NCBI RefSeq assembly: GCF_964019765.1
Contig: NZ_OZ026461.1
Location: 434,001 to 498,000, forward strand
DNA from: Spiroplasma endosymbiont of Panorpa germanica
Lineage (GTDB): Bacteria; Bacillota_I; Bacilli_A; Mycoplasmatales; Mycoplasmataceae
DNA: 64,000 nt
Reading direction: 5' to 3'
Position numbers and translations under genes: made by a program. Shown in pieces: positions 9,601 to 21,002 of this stretch (position 1 is its first letter; each line of letters opens with the position of its first letter). A model generated the notes under the pieces. The model searched no databases, was not told the DNA's origin, and saw only the letters and a program-made list of their open reading frames with translations.

Positions 9601-10511
9601 AGTTCACTGAAAAACCGGCTGGTAGTTCAAACGATCCTGAACGTGGAGTTCAAAGGTTGATTTTATCACCATTCTCAACTGTAAAACTAATCCAAGAATT
9701 GGCAATTTCATTGCTAATAATTATTGCGGCTTTAATTATTTATATTATTATTAGATTTAAATGAACTTACTATGTGGCTATTACATTAGCACTAACATTA
9801 GGTTTAGCAACATTTGGTTCAGCAATGATTGTCCTACAAATTCCGCTTGGATTTAGTATTATTATCTCAGCTTCAATCTTAATCAGCTTTATTCTAACCA
9901 ATGCGATCATGATATTAAATCATGGTAAGGTTCTAATTCAAAGTAAAAATGAAAAATCATTGACAACTTACTTCAATAAAGAAATTGATATCGCAGTTAA
10001 TAACCGTGAAAATGCGGCTGTCTACCGTGCTCAAGTAAGAAACTTAAAATTTGAATTAAAACAAAAATTGCATAGTAAAGAAATCACTAAAGAAGATAAG
10101 AAAAAATTAAAAGCTGATTTTAAACTAGCTAAACATGAAGAATTTATTAAGTTAAAAGAAATTAAAAAAGAAAACTCAGTCAAGTTAAATCGTGCCGCCA
10201 AAGATAACAACTACTTAAAAGAAGTGGTTGTTGATGTTATGAATTTTGCGATTAAAAGATTACTACTAATGGGAATCTTCTATGTTGCTATTGCAATCGC
10301 AATGATTCTAACAATGCCAAATATTTATACTTTTGGACTATCAATGTTTATCGGAATTATTATTTCAATGTTTGTAACAATGTTTATTATTATTCCTATT
10401 TGAGTATTCTTGGAACAATGAAGATTAAGAAATCGTTTGGCCTTCAAGCGTTATGTAAATGGTCTGAAAGTAAATCAAGAAGAACAAATCATAGAGGGTA
10501 TTAACGATTAG
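6663..10511 (+). CDS. secDF: SecDF fused protein-export accessory membrane protein, unusually long
   Basis: A 1282-residue fusion of SecD and SecF, which uses ion flow to help pull proteins through SecYEG (B. subtilis SecDF is about 737). It has an N-terminal membrane helix (about 17-38), a large outer domain (40-430), the SecD membrane bundle (about 435-600), a Lys/Glu-rich coiled coil (about 630-800), the SecF first helix and outer domain (820-1010), and the SecF bundle with a second charged insertion (about 1110-1185). The SecD motif keeps Asp 511 (GLILDMN). The matching SecF motif has Asn 1080 and Asn 1086 where Asp residues are normal. GTG 6663 is used as start behind AGAGGG. The stop overlaps the apt ribosome site, so apt is likely cotranscribed. 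Confidence 0.9.
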
Positions 10512-10521
10512 AGGTATAAAA

Positions 10522-11034
10522 ATGGATTTAAAAAAATTTATAGTTGATGTTAAAGATTTTCCAAAGGCAGGGGTAACTTTTAAAGATATCACCCCGCTGC
10601 TAAATGATTTTCAAGCTTTTAGATTTGCGATTGATGAAATGGTTAAAGTAATTTTACAAAATGAAATTGATGTAATTGTGGCTCCTGAAGCTCGGGGTTT
10701 CATATTTGCCGCACCATTAGCATATGCTGCTAAAAAAAGATTAGTTTTAATTAGAAAACCTGGAAAATTACCAAGACCGACTCATCAAACGGACTATTCT
10801 TTAGAGTATGGTTCGGGAGAATTACAAATTCATATCGATGATTTAAAACCTGGTGATAAAGTAGCGATTGTTGATGATGTTTTGGCAACAGGTGGTACAA
10901 CTCAAGGAATAATTAAATTAATCGAATCACAAAAAGCGGATGTTAAAAAAATTATTTTCTTAGCAGATTTAAAATTCTTACACAAGGATGATTTATTCGC
11001 TGAATACAATTTAACAAGTCTGCTAGACTACTAG
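10522..11034 (+). CDS. apt: Adenine phosphoribosyltransferase
   Basis: A 170-residue purine salvage enzyme that makes AMP from adenine and PRPP. The PRPP-binding loop VDDVLATGGTT is at residues 117-127, and the N-terminal DFPKAGVTFKDITPLL and APEARGF segments are typical of type I PRTases of the Apt family. Length is normal. It begins 10 bp after secDF, sharing the AGAGGT site with the end of that gene, and it is closed by a strong terminator. Salvage is expected in a mollicute without de novo purine synthesis. Confidence 0.95.
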   Translation: MDLKKFIVDVKDFPKAGVTFKDITPLLNDFQAFRFAIDEMVKVILQNEIDVIVAPEARGFIFAAPLAYAAKKRLVLIRKPGKLPRPTHQTDYSLEYGSGELQIHIDDLKPGDKVAIVDDVLATGGTTQGIIKLIESQKADVKKIIFLADLKFLHKDDLFAEYNLTSLLDY

Positions 11035-11042
11035 AAACTATT

Positions 11043-11072
11043 AAAAAAAATCACCAAAAGGTGATTTTTTTT
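11043..11072 (+). terminator. Rho-independent terminator after apt
   Basis: Stem AAAAAATCACC/GGTGATTTTTT with loop AAAA and a T-tract, just after the apt stop. Confidence 0.9.
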
Positions 11073-11105
11073 TACTTATTTAAACCCCGCGATGGTTAGA
11101 TAATT

Positions 11106-11114
11106 TGTTATAAT
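11106..11114 (+). promoter_or_regulatory. Extended -10 promoter of rel
   Basis: TGTTATAAT, an extended -10 hexamer, 26 bp before the rel start. No good -35 is seen. Confidence 0.6.
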
Positions 11115-11139
11115 TAATAATAGAAATTGAGGTGATTTT

Positions 11140-13437
11140 ATGGGAAGAGAACGATTGAGTGCTAGTTTCAATTTTGTTGAGGTCAGTGACTATGATACTG
11201 TTGAATTGGAAATGAAAAAATATATTTTCAAACCAGAACTAATTACCGAAGTACGAACTGCTTATGAATTTGCCGAAAAAGCCCATAAAACCCAAAAGCG
11301 AAAAAATGGGGACCCTTACATTGTTCATCCTATTTCCACAGCATATTTTCTTGCTCAATGAAGAATGGGGCCAAAAACTATTATTGCTGGGTTATTACAC
11401 GATATTATTGAAGATACCCCAATTACTTATGAAGAAATTGAAGAAAAATTTGGTACAGAAGTAGCGGATTTAGTAGAAGCTGTTACTAAGGTAACTTATT
11501 TTTCTAAGGAAAAACGTCAACAAATTAAGGCCAAATACTTAAAAAAACTATACTTGTCAATGGTTAAAGATGTTCGAGTTATTATTATAAAAATTGCAGA
11601 TCGCTTGCATAATATGTCAACAATTACCAATTTACCTCCTGAAAAACAGCAAATAATCGCTAGTGAAACTTTGGAGATTTATTCTTCAATTGCTCACCGT
11701 ATTGGGATGAAAATTGCCAAAACGCTTTTAGAGGATTTAAGTTTTAAAATAATTAATCCCGAAGAGTATCAAAGGATTTCAGAATTACTGGAAAAAGATT
11801 TAAGTGAACGTTCAGAAACAATTGATGCCATAATGGATTATCTAGCAGTTGTTTTAGAAGAAGAAAAAGGTTTAGTTGATATAGAAATTTTTGGTCGTAC
11901 CAAAACAATCTATTCAATTTATCGTAAAATGACCTTATTTGGTAAAAACTTTGACGATATCAATGACTTACTGGCTGTTAGAATTATAACTAACACTGTG
12001 GACGAATGTTATCAAATCTTAGGGATTGTTCATCAAATATTTACTCCGCTCTCAGGAAGATTTAAAGATTATATAGCAACTCCGAAAAATAATCTATACC
12101 GCAGTTTACATACAACTGTTTCAGATAAAAATGGGGTTATTTTTGAAATTCAAATTCGAACAAAAGAAATGGATGTTGTTGCTGAATCAGGAGCAGCTGC
12201 TCATTGAAGATACAAAGAAGACGAAATAATTGATGTTCAACAAAAACAAAAAGAACTAGATGAAAAAATTGATATTTTTACTCGAATTATTGATCTTGAA
12301 AAATTATCAAGTAGTGGAATTGAGTTTGAAGAACAAAAAGGCGAGTACGAGAAAGATAAGTTTATTGAAAAAAGTATTCAATCTGATTTTTTTGCATCAT
12401 CAGTTTATGTTCTAACCCCAAATGGTCAAGTTATTACCTTACCGTTTGGTTCAACAGTTTTAGATTTTGCCTACAGAATCCATTCAGAAGTGGGAGAACA
12501 TACAACTGGTGCTAAGATTAATGGGGTCTTTTCTCCAATTAATACAATTTTGAATTCGGGAGAAGTAATCGAAATAAAAACCAGCTCAAAACAATTTCCT
12601 AATGACAATTGATTAAAACATGCCAAAACCAATGCAGCTAGAAATAAAATCAGAAAATACTTAGCTCAGAAAAATGAAACTGAAGCTAAAACTAAGAAGC
12701 AAAATAGTATGAAGTTGATTTCTAACACAAGAGTAGAAATTAATAAATATATTGAGCAAAATAACTTAAAATGAAAAGTTAATAATGAATCTCAAATTAA
12801 TGATAAATTGAAAGTCCTAGATTACACAAGTATTGATGTTTTCTTACTAGCGGTTGCTAATAAAGATTTCACTATTAAAGAAGCTGTTGAACTTGTTTTT
12901 GTGGATGCTGAAATTAACCAAAATGACCAATTCTTAAATCAATTCAGAAGTAAGAAGTATATTGATAAACGTCTTAAAAACGATATTATTGTTGCCGGAA
13001 TTGAAAATATTCAAACAACAATTTCAAATTGTTGTCTACCAATTCCATTTGAGGACGTAATTGGATATGTTTCTAAAAGTGAGGGAATTAAAATTCATGA
13101 TAGTGATTGCCAAAATATTCAAGGCGAAAAAATGAGAAATCGTTTAATCAAGGTTAGTTGAAATAAAGATGTTGTTTCAAGTAAGGAATATTTTGTTCAA
13201 CTACAAATCAAAGGTGATGATCGCCCGAACCTTTTATTTGATATCACCAAGACGTTTTCGCATTTGAAATCTTCGGTTTACGATGCTAATGTCCAAGTAT
13301 CACAAAGTGAATTCCAAGTTAAAGGTAAATTCTTAATTAAAGTAAAAGATCACAACCACCTAAATCAAATTATTACCAACCTGCGATCAATGCCAAATAT
13401 TAATTTTGTGGAGCGTATAACTTCGGCACCAGACTAA
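11140..13437 (+). CDS. rel: Bifunctional (p)ppGpp synthetase/hydrolase, Rel/SpoT family
   Basis: A 765-residue long RSH protein that makes and degrades the stringent-response alarmone (p)ppGpp. It has an HD hydrolase domain with intact His-Asp at residues 87-88 (HDIIEDTP), then a synthetase domain whose RFKD loop at 307-310 is the form found in bifunctional enzymes (RelA-type synthetases have ExDD). These are followed by a TGS domain (about 420-485), a conserved-Cys region with SNCCLP near residue 630 and a C-terminal ACT domain (about 680-760). All parts are present, so both activities and ribosome sensing should work. Several TGA codons encode Trp. It has its own promoter, and another promoter follows for the next gene. 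Confidence 0.95.
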
Positions 13438-13463
13438 TATGTCTTTTAAAAACCCTAAAAATA

Positions 13464-13472
13464 TGTTATAAT
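13464..13472 (+). promoter_or_regulatory. Extended -10 promoter of the 13499 gene
   Basis: TGTTATAAT at the same spacing to its gene as the rel promoter. Confidence 0.55.
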
Positions 13473-13498
13473 CATTAAAGATTTTAGAGGTAAATAAC

Positions 13499-14302
13499 AT
13501 GAAAAAAGAAATGATTAATTTAAAAGTTGACGATTTCATTAAAGCTGACTTAAACACCAATATAGCATCAAATCGTAAAGATTCAGAATATGATTTTAAT
13601 TTTACTCGTTGAAAGACTTTGATTTTTTCAAGTATTAAATTAAAGTTTGTCCTAAAGTACATTCAATCAATGATGAGATGAGTAAACAAGGTTGTTGATA
13701 CAAAAGATTTTTCAATCGTGATTGACACAACTTCAGTGGACCGATTCAATTTCTCGATTTTTGAAAATGATAAACATATTTTCAATTCAACGCTATTTAC
13801 AAATTTCTATTTAATACCAGAAGAACAATGAGCCGAGAAAATTTATGAAGTTCATATTTCAAAATACTTAATTGATGAGGATAGTCAAAAGGTTACTGAA
13901 ATAACTAACTTCTTTAAAGGGGAAGCTGGTTTTGAAAGATTAGCTAATACTATTTATCTAATTACAAAAGAACCATATCGTTTTGAGTCTTTGTTTCCTA
14001 TTCAATGACAAATTGAATTTAAAGACGGAAAGACATCAAGTTCTCAAATTCGTATGCAGATTTCAAGTTTAACTGAAAAGCACCAGCGTCCATTTGATCC
14101 GTTCTTAACTATTGAACAAGCTTTAAAAATTGAACAGGGAATGAATCCAGATACAATTCTTAAATCGGTAAAAGAGTCTTCAAAAGACCAAGAAATTATT
14201 AACCCAATTTGAGAAGAAGGAATTGCTCAAGAACAAAAATATCGTGATTTAAACGCTGCAATGAAGATGATTCGCGGAGTTAGCGACAAGAAAAAACGCT
14301 AA
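13499..14302 (+). CDS. Conserved-looking soluble protein of unknown function
   Basis: A 267-residue protein with no signal peptide and no clear membrane helix. It has a mixed alpha/beta appearance, several Trp residues (all TGA) and a basic C-terminus (GVSDKKKR). The start ATG 13499 follows AGAGGT. It lies between rel and hisS and has its own extended -10 promoter and a weak terminator, so it is a single-gene unit. I do not recognise a family or catalytic motif. Confidence 0.7.
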
Positions 14303-14304
14303 AA

Positions 14305-14330
14305 GACAGGTTTATTACTTGTTTTTTTTA
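14305..14330 (+). terminator. Weak rho-independent terminator after the 13499 gene
   Basis: Short stem ACAGG/CTTGT (one G-T pair) with an 8-base T-run. Confidence 0.5.
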
Positions 14331-14337
14331 TTAAAAT

Positions 14338-14366
14338 TTTGATTTGATAAATTTATTTGTTATATT
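14338..14366 (+). promoter_or_regulatory. Promoter of hisS-aspS-pepF
   Basis: TTTGAT, a 17-bp spacer and extended TGTTATATT, 21 bp before the hisS start. Confidence 0.5.
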
Positions 14367-14386
14367 AATTAGAGTAGAGGTGCATT

Positions 14387-15640
14387 ATGCTTAAAAAACC
14401 ACGTGGAACAGAAGATATATTTGGCCAAAAAGCGCAGGATTTTTTTGCTTTGGAAATGATAATTAGAAACATCATGGAACTATATAACATTAATGAAGTT
14501 AGAACTCCGATTTTTGAGAGTTATGACTTATTTTCGCGATCAGCTGGAGAAGGTAGCGACATTGTTAACAAGGAAATGTTTGTCTTTCAAGATCGTAAGG
14601 GTCGTAGTCTTGCCTTAAGACCTGAAAATACTGCCGGAGTGGCTAGAAGTGTTATTGAAAACAAACTATATCTAGAAGAAAATTTACCCTTAAAACAATT
14701 TTATTTTGGACCAATGTTTCGTTATGAAAGACCTCAGGCTGGAAGACAACGCCAATTTAATCAATTTGGAGTCGAATTCTTCGGAGCTAAATCAACCTCG
14801 CTTGACTGTGAACTAATAATTTCAGCTGTTGAAATTCTAAATAGTTTAGGATTAAAAGATTATGTAATTAAGGCTAATTATTTAATTTCAGGAGAAAATA
14901 AAGATAAGTACATCAAGGTTTTAAAAGATACTTTTATAAATATGGACTTATGTGATGATTGTAAAATTAGAATTGAAAGAAACACTCTAAGAGTTTTGGA
15001 TTGTAAAGTAGATCAAGCAAAATTTAATAAAATACCAAATATGGACGAATATTTAAGTGAAACTGAACGAGATTATTTTAATGAGTACCAAAGCATTTTG
15101 AAAAGAATGGATTTAACAATTCAAATGGATAATAAATTAGTTAGAGGATTAGATTACTATACTGGTATAGTTTTTGAGATAATTTCAAAAGATGACCGTC
15201 AGGGATCACAATCAACTCTTTTAGCAGGAGGTCGTTATGACTTCCTTGTTGAAGAACTTGGGGGACCACAACTATCTGGGGCTGGGTATGCTTTAGGAAT
15301 TGAAAGAATTTTGATTGCATTACAAAATGCTAATATCTCAATTTCTGAGTTACCTCAATTGGATGCTTATTGTATTCCACTTTCTAAGAACGCAGAAATT
15401 TTTACAAATTCGCTATTATTTATGCTAAGAAAAGCGGGGTTAAAAGCTGACACAAGTTTTGTTACTCGTAGTCTGAAGTCTAACTTTAAAAAAGCAGAAT
15501 CGTTAAAAACTAAAAATATAATTATTATCGGAGACAAAGAACTAAAAGAAAACCATGTAATAATCAAAAATCAAATTACATTGAAAGAAGAAAAAGTCAA
15601 ATTTGAAAAAATTTTGGATTTTTTAATTGAGGAAAATTAG
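14387..15640 (+). CDS. hisS: Histidine-tRNA ligase
   Basis: A 417-residue class II aminoacyl-tRNA synthetase charging tRNA-His. Visible are the start KKPRGTEDIFG, motif 2 (FRYERPQAGRQRQFNQFG) near residue 115, the histidine-specific LVRGLDYYTGIVFE near 245 and motif 3 (GAGYALGIERIL) near 300, followed by the anticodon-binding domain. Length is normal. It is the first gene of a compact unit: aspS starts 1 bp after its stop. Confidence 0.95.
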   Translation: MLKKPRGTEDIFGQKAQDFFALEMIIRNIMELYNINEVRTPIFESYDLFSRSAGEGSDIVNKEMFVFQDRKGRSLALRPENTAGVARSVIENKLYLEENLPLKQFYFGPMFRYERPQAGRQRQFNQFGVEFFGAKSTSLDCELIISAVEILNSLGLKDYVIKANYLISGENKDKYIKVLKDTFINMDLCDDCKIRIERNTLRVLDCKVDQAKFNKIPNMDEYLSETERDYFNEYQSILKRMDLTIQMDNKLVRGLDYYTGIVFEIISKDDRQGSQSTLLAGGRYDFLVEELGGPQLSGAGYALGIERILIALQNANISISELPQLDAYCIPLSKNAEIFTNSLLFMLRKAGLKADTSFVTRSLKSNFKKAESLKTKNIIIIGDKELKENHVIIKNQITLKEEKVKFEKILDFLIEEN

Positions 15641-15641
15641 A

Positions 15642-17372
15642 ATGAAAAGAACGCATAATTGTGGAGAATTAACTAAGAAAAATCTTGGACAAAAAGTCGT
15701 GCTTCAAGGTTGAGTTAAAAAAAATCGTAAGCTTGGAGCCTTAATTTTTATAGATTTAAGAGATCGCTACGGCATTACTCAATTAATAATTGAGGAATCT
15801 GCATTTAATATGGCATCAAGTCTGAAAACCGAATCTGTTATACAAGTTTCAGGTGAAGTTATCGCAAGAAAAAGTGTAAATCCAGAATTATTAACTGGGG
15901 ATATTGAAATCAAAGTCACAGAATTAGAATTAATAAATTCATCTGAGGTAACTCCATTTGAAATCAAAAATAATTTGGAGTCAAGCGAAGACACAAGAAT
16001 GACCTACCGTTATCTAGATTTAAGAAGAGAAGAATTACAAAAGAACTTTATTCTTAGAAGCAAGATAAATAAAATAATAAGAAATTATTATCATGATAAT
16101 AATTTTATAGAGGTGGAAACTCCTATTTTTGGAAAATCAACCCCAGAAGGAGCTAGAGACTTTTTAGTGCCTAGTAGAATTAATCATCACAAGTTTTACG
16201 CACTGCCTCAATCTCCTCAACTTTACAAACAACTATTGATGATTTCTGGCTTTGACCGTTATTTTCAAATTGCTAAATGTTTTAGGGACGAAGATTTAAG
16301 AATAGATCGTCAGCCTGAATTTACACAATTGGATATGGAAATGAGCTTTGCTAACCCAATAGATATTCAAGAAAATATCGAGGGCTTACTAGCAAAAATT
16401 TTATGAGATACTAAAAAAATAAAACTAAAAACACCACTACCAAGAATCACTTATAGAGAAGCTATTGAAAAATATGGAATTGACAAACCGGACCTAAGAT
16501 TTGGTCTTGAAATTCAAAACTTTACCAATATTTTTTCTAAGACATCAATTCCTTTACTTCAAAATCTAACTAAAAATGAAGTTATAAGAGGTGTTAAAGT
16601 TGACTGTTTAATTGGAAAAAAAGAACTTGAGCAGCTAACCCAAACAGCTCACCAAAATAAACTTAATAATTTACCATTTTTAAAATTCACTAATGGAGAA
16701 TGAAGTGGTAGTTTAGCTAAAAATTTAAGCGATGAAGAGAAAAAATCTTTAATAAGTGATTTTAAAATTAAAGGTGATTGTACTTTGCTAATTGCTAGAG
16801 GTGAATATGAACTTGTTAGTCAAGCATTTGGAGCGATTAGAAACCATGTTGCCAAAATTTATGAGTTGTTTGATAAAGACGCAATAAACTTACTTTGAGT
16901 AATTGACTTCCCGTTATTTGAATTTTCAGAAGAAGAAAATCGTTTTGTAGCAGCACACCATCCATTTACCCAACCAAAAGAAGAGTCTTTAAAAGATTTT
17001 GATATAAATAAAAAAGATGCACTTGCAGCAGCTTATGATATTGTTATGAATGGATTTGAAATTGGTGGGGGAAGTCAAAGAATCACCAATGAGGATATTC
17101 AAAAACGTATGTTCAAGGCAATTGAAATGTCACCAGAATCTGTTGAACAAAATTTTGGTTGATTTATAAATGCTTATAAATTTGGAGCTCCATATCATTC
17201 TGGTTGTGCTTTAGGAATAGATAGAATTTTAATGATTTTAGCTCAAACTACTTCAATCAGAGATGTTATAGCTTTCCCTAAAAATTCAAATGGAATCGAT
17301 CCTATGACAAATGCCCCAGACATGGTTAGTCAAACTCAACTTGATGATTTAAAGTTGAAGTTAAGTAAGTAG
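15642..17372 (+). CDS. aspS: Aspartate-tRNA ligase
   Basis: A 576-residue class II synthetase. It has the N-terminal OB-fold anticodon domain (LQGWVKKNRKLGALIFIDLRD), motif 1 (RNYYHDNNFIEVETPIFGKS), motif 2 (FRDEDLRIDRQPEFTQLD), a bacterial-type GAD insertion and motif 3 (GCALGIDRILMI). The hisS-aspS order is common in Firmicutes and Mollicutes. ATG 15642 follows GAGG inside the end of hisS, and pepF begins 5 bp after the stop, so the three genes are probably one transcript. Confidence 0.95.
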
Positions 17373-17377
17373 TTATA

Positions 17378-19174
17378 ATGAATAGAACAAAAGCTAAAGC
17401 TAAATACAAATGAAATGTTGATAAACTTTATACCAAAAAGAGGGACTTTATAGAGGATCTTGAATTACTATCGATTAACATGAGAGCACAAACTCTATTT
17501 AAAGGAAGTCTTAAAAATTATGAAGACTTTTGTGACTTTGATGAACTATCAGAACAAGGTAATTTATTAAGTAGTAAAATAGAACATTTTTTTAAAATTT
17601 TAGAAGTTGAACCACATCATAAAAACGCTTTGGAATTTCAAGCCATTTATGACAAAGAGATGGAAAGATTTGAGGGTCAATTCTCTTGAATTGAAGATGA
17701 AATTAAAGACATCGGAAAAGAACAAATTTTTGAGTGACTAGATTCTAAAGAAATTTGAAAACCATATAAACGCACATATGAAAAATTTTTTAAAAATCTA
17801 AAATACCTGCTGCCTGCAAGCGATAGAGAGTTGCTTGATAAAGTTAGCAAAAGTAGTGGCTTAATTTACGAAATGTATGATTCTTTAAAAAATAAAGATA
17901 ACAAAACTTTAACTTTGAATCATAAGGGCAATGAATACGTTTTGACTCAGAAAAATTATATTGATTATTTGGAAAAAAGTGACCCATTTTTAGATCAGGA
18001 ATTAAGAGCTTTAATGGTTAGAAAATACCATGAAAAAGATTTAAAAAATAAATTCGCTTTTGCCAAAATATATGAATCAATTGTTAAAGAAGAAACTGAA
18101 ACTCTGAAATTGATCGGAATGAAAAATTTTGAAGAAAATTTTTTTGGTGAAGAAAACATTTCTGTTGCCGCTTTCAAGTCTTTAATAGATTTCGCATCAA
18201 AGAACAATGAAATGTATCATGAATACTTCTCTCTAATTAAAAATCATTGAGGTTTTAATGATAAATTCTACAGTAGTGATTCAAGCTTGATACTTTATCC
18301 CGAATTTTTAAAAAAAATTGATCTCAATAAAAGTATTTTAACAATAAAGGAATCCTTAAATCCATTGGGAGAAGAGTACTTGAGAAATTTAGATGAGGCA
18401 CTTGGGGATAATAAAATTGATTATTTTGAAAGTCCTACTAAATCTTCGGGTGCATTTACAACATTTTCTTATGAACATGGATCTCTAATATCAATGAATT
18501 GAAGTGATAACTTTTCTAGTATGTTAACTTTAACCCATGAATTAGGACATGCTGTTCACAACAAGTTTGCCAAGGAAAACCAACCAAAACCATTAAATTA
18601 TTTTAATAATATTATTGCTGAAGTAGCAAGTACTTTAAATGAACAAATTGTAATTAACCATTGATTAAAAAATACAAGTTCAAAACAAGTAAAAGCCAAT
18701 GTTTTGAAGGAGAGAATAGAATTTATTTTTAATAATTTTTTTCACGGTATCCAAGAATCATATTTTGAGTATGAATGCTTTAAGGCGATCGATAAAAATG
18801 AAAGCCTAACACTGGAGAGTATTATTAACATCAACAAGAAAACAGATAAAGAAATTTTTGGTAAAAGTCCTTTTGATAAGTATGATGATAAACTAAAAAA
18901 TATTTCTTGAATGTTAAGTTCTCACATATTTGAGCAGCCTTTTTACCTTTATAAATATGCCTTAAGTTTAGTAATGAGTTTTAAACTATTTCAAGAATTT
19001 AAAAATAATAACTTTGAATTGATAACTAACTTCTTAAAAGAGGGAGGGAATTTAGAACCTCTTGATTTATTTAAAAAGTATGGTGTTGACATAACAAGTC
19101 AAAAAAGTTACGAGCCATTGATTGATCATTTAAAAGAATTAATAGAAGAGCTGAAAGAATGTCTCGAACATTAG
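17378..19174 (+). CDS. pepF: Oligoendopeptidase F, M3 family zinc peptidase
   Basis: A 598-residue cytosolic oligopeptidase that degrades imported or waste peptides. The zinc motif HELGH is at residues 387-391, with the downstream helix IIAEVASTLNEQ giving the third ligand (Glu). Length and helical N-terminal half match PepF. It starts 5 bp after aspS. A clear ribosome site is not visible, so translation may be coupled to aspS. Its stop overlaps the stop of the convergent gene by 3 bp. Confidence 0.9.
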
Positions 19175-19866
19175 TATATATTGGAAATGAAATTAGTTAA
19201 ATGTTTTTTTAAATTTCATGCAAAATTTTCACTGAAAAATAATGAGTAGTTGCAATTAATCATATTGCTTTCGCTCATTTTTTTCTTTTTAAAAAGAAGC
19301 TTAAGATAACTTAAAATTTCCATAGTAATTTTGCTTGAATCAAAAATCTTGCCTTCAATAATTATTGCTTTTTTGTAAACTATTTCTATGTATTCGTCAT
19401 CTTGAATATTGGCCATAATCTCTGTTTTACAAGCCTGAAAAACCTTATAATTTTTATCATTTAGCATTTCAATAACTAAATCACGCTTTTTGGCAACTTC
19501 GCTTTTTTCAATTTTTATGTAAAAATCAGCAATAATCTTAACTGCATGACAAAGAGCTAATAATTCTGTAGTTTGAGCGATCATTTTAGAAAACTTTCTT
19601 AAAACTTTGGGGTTACTCTTAATTTTGTTGATTTTAATGTTATAAAAATTAGAGAAATTAACTCCATTATAAAATAATTGGTCTGTAATATTTTCCTCAG
19701 GATTTATCGGCTTTAAATAACCTTTACCTTCAGCAGAAAATTTGAACAGTCATTTATTAAGTTTTTTGCTAATTCTTGTTACATCTTTCTCTCAGTATGG
19801 AGCTAAATGAACCAATTTCTGCTTTTCATTTTGAGATAAAATCTCTGGTTTGACAAAATTAATCAT
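19171..19866 (-). CDS. Protein of unknown function, convergent with pepF
   Basis: A 231-residue protein on the minus strand. The start ATG (19864-19866) follows a perfect AAGGAG. The frame passes through a TGA (Trp) at 19216-19218 and ends at TAA 19171-19173, overlapping the end of pepF tail to tail. It is rich in Lys and Ile and has no signal peptide. A hydrophobic segment (AQTTELLALCHAVKIIADF, about residue 97) is not clearly a membrane helix. I do not recognise a family. The divergent gene at 19958 shares the 91-bp intergenic region, so the two may be coregulated. Confidence 0.65.
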
Positions 19867-19957
19867 AAAATAGCTCCTTATTAAATTAATTTTAAACTAT
19901 TATTTTGAAAAAATCGCTTTTTAAGAGATAATAATAAAATAAAGAAGAGGAAAAAAA

Positions 19958-20911
19958 ATGCACGATTTTAAAGAAAATGAAGCTAAGGGTATCTTGAAGT
20001 GATTCGAACCAATGATTAGTACAATATCGGTCAATTTGGACTATTTGCAAGAAACTTTTGATAGAAAAGAAATCTCAGATCAAGGCGTTATTAAACTTAT
20101 TAAACTAATTGATAGTTTTGAATTTTTAGATGAATTTGAGGATTTTGCCAAAGAATTTAATAAATTTAAGGCTACAATGAGCAAAATAATAAATAAGCTT
20201 TTCATCCAGGAAGTTGATACTAATTTATATGAAATTTATTCATATCTCTATACGATTGATAATATTATTAATGTTGCAAACAATTGATTTGAAATATCTT
20301 CGCAAAAAAGTCTGAATAATGAAAAACCTCTAAATCATGAAGAGATCAGAGATTTAATTTACAAGGATTCACTAGAAGATTTAAATGAATTTGGTAAAAT
20401 AGTAGCCGAATACCAGTTATTAGGAAAAGACGAACAAAAGTTATTTAACGTTATTTCGATTGATGATGAATGAACTGATTTAGAAGAGGGAGTTACAATC
20501 TTTATTGAACTTTATGAAATCTCTCATCCACTTTCTTTCCTATTAAAAACATCTCGAGAAATGCAAAATATTGAAACAACTAGTTACTATATTTTAATCA
20601 GAATTCAAGCACTTATTTCATTCTTTAACTATTGAATGGAAAATGTTGAAACTCTAGAGGAAGAGGAAATCGAATCCGAAGAAGAATTTAATGATCAAGA
20701 AATGGATGAATTAACACTTGAACCAAATCCAGATTTCAAAGAAAAAATGAACTTTGGAGATGATTCAAAATTAGAAGTCCAATTGGAAGAAATGCCCGAC
20801 TATCAAGTTGAAGAAATCCAAGTTGATGATAAGCAAATAAAGGTCGTTGATAATGTTGCTGAATTGGTAAGCGACTTAGATAATATCAGAAAGAAAAGGT
20901 TTGACAAGTAG
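19958..20911 (+). CDS. Acidic soluble protein of unknown function
   Basis: A 317-residue, strongly acidic, mainly helical protein. Residues 1-225 look like helical bundles rich in Leu, Glu and Asp. Residues 228-300 form an acidic low-complexity stretch (runs of Glu) that is probably disordered, and the end is basic. The start ATG 19958 follows AAGAGG. No family is recognised. The acidic linker suggests a scaffold or interaction protein, which is inference only. Confidence 0.65.
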
Positions 20912-20950
20912 TTTTCAGAATTATTTGACATATTTTTTCTTGCTAAAATT

Positions 20951-20978
20951 TTGATTTTTGTCAAAATAGTGATATTAT
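20951..20978 (+). promoter_or_regulatory. Promoter of the 21003 gene and FtsX unit
   Basis: TTGATT, a 16-bp spacer and TATTAT, 24 bp upstream of the next start. Confidence 0.55.
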
Positions 20979-21002
20979 TATTACTAATAATAAGGAGTCC
21001 GT

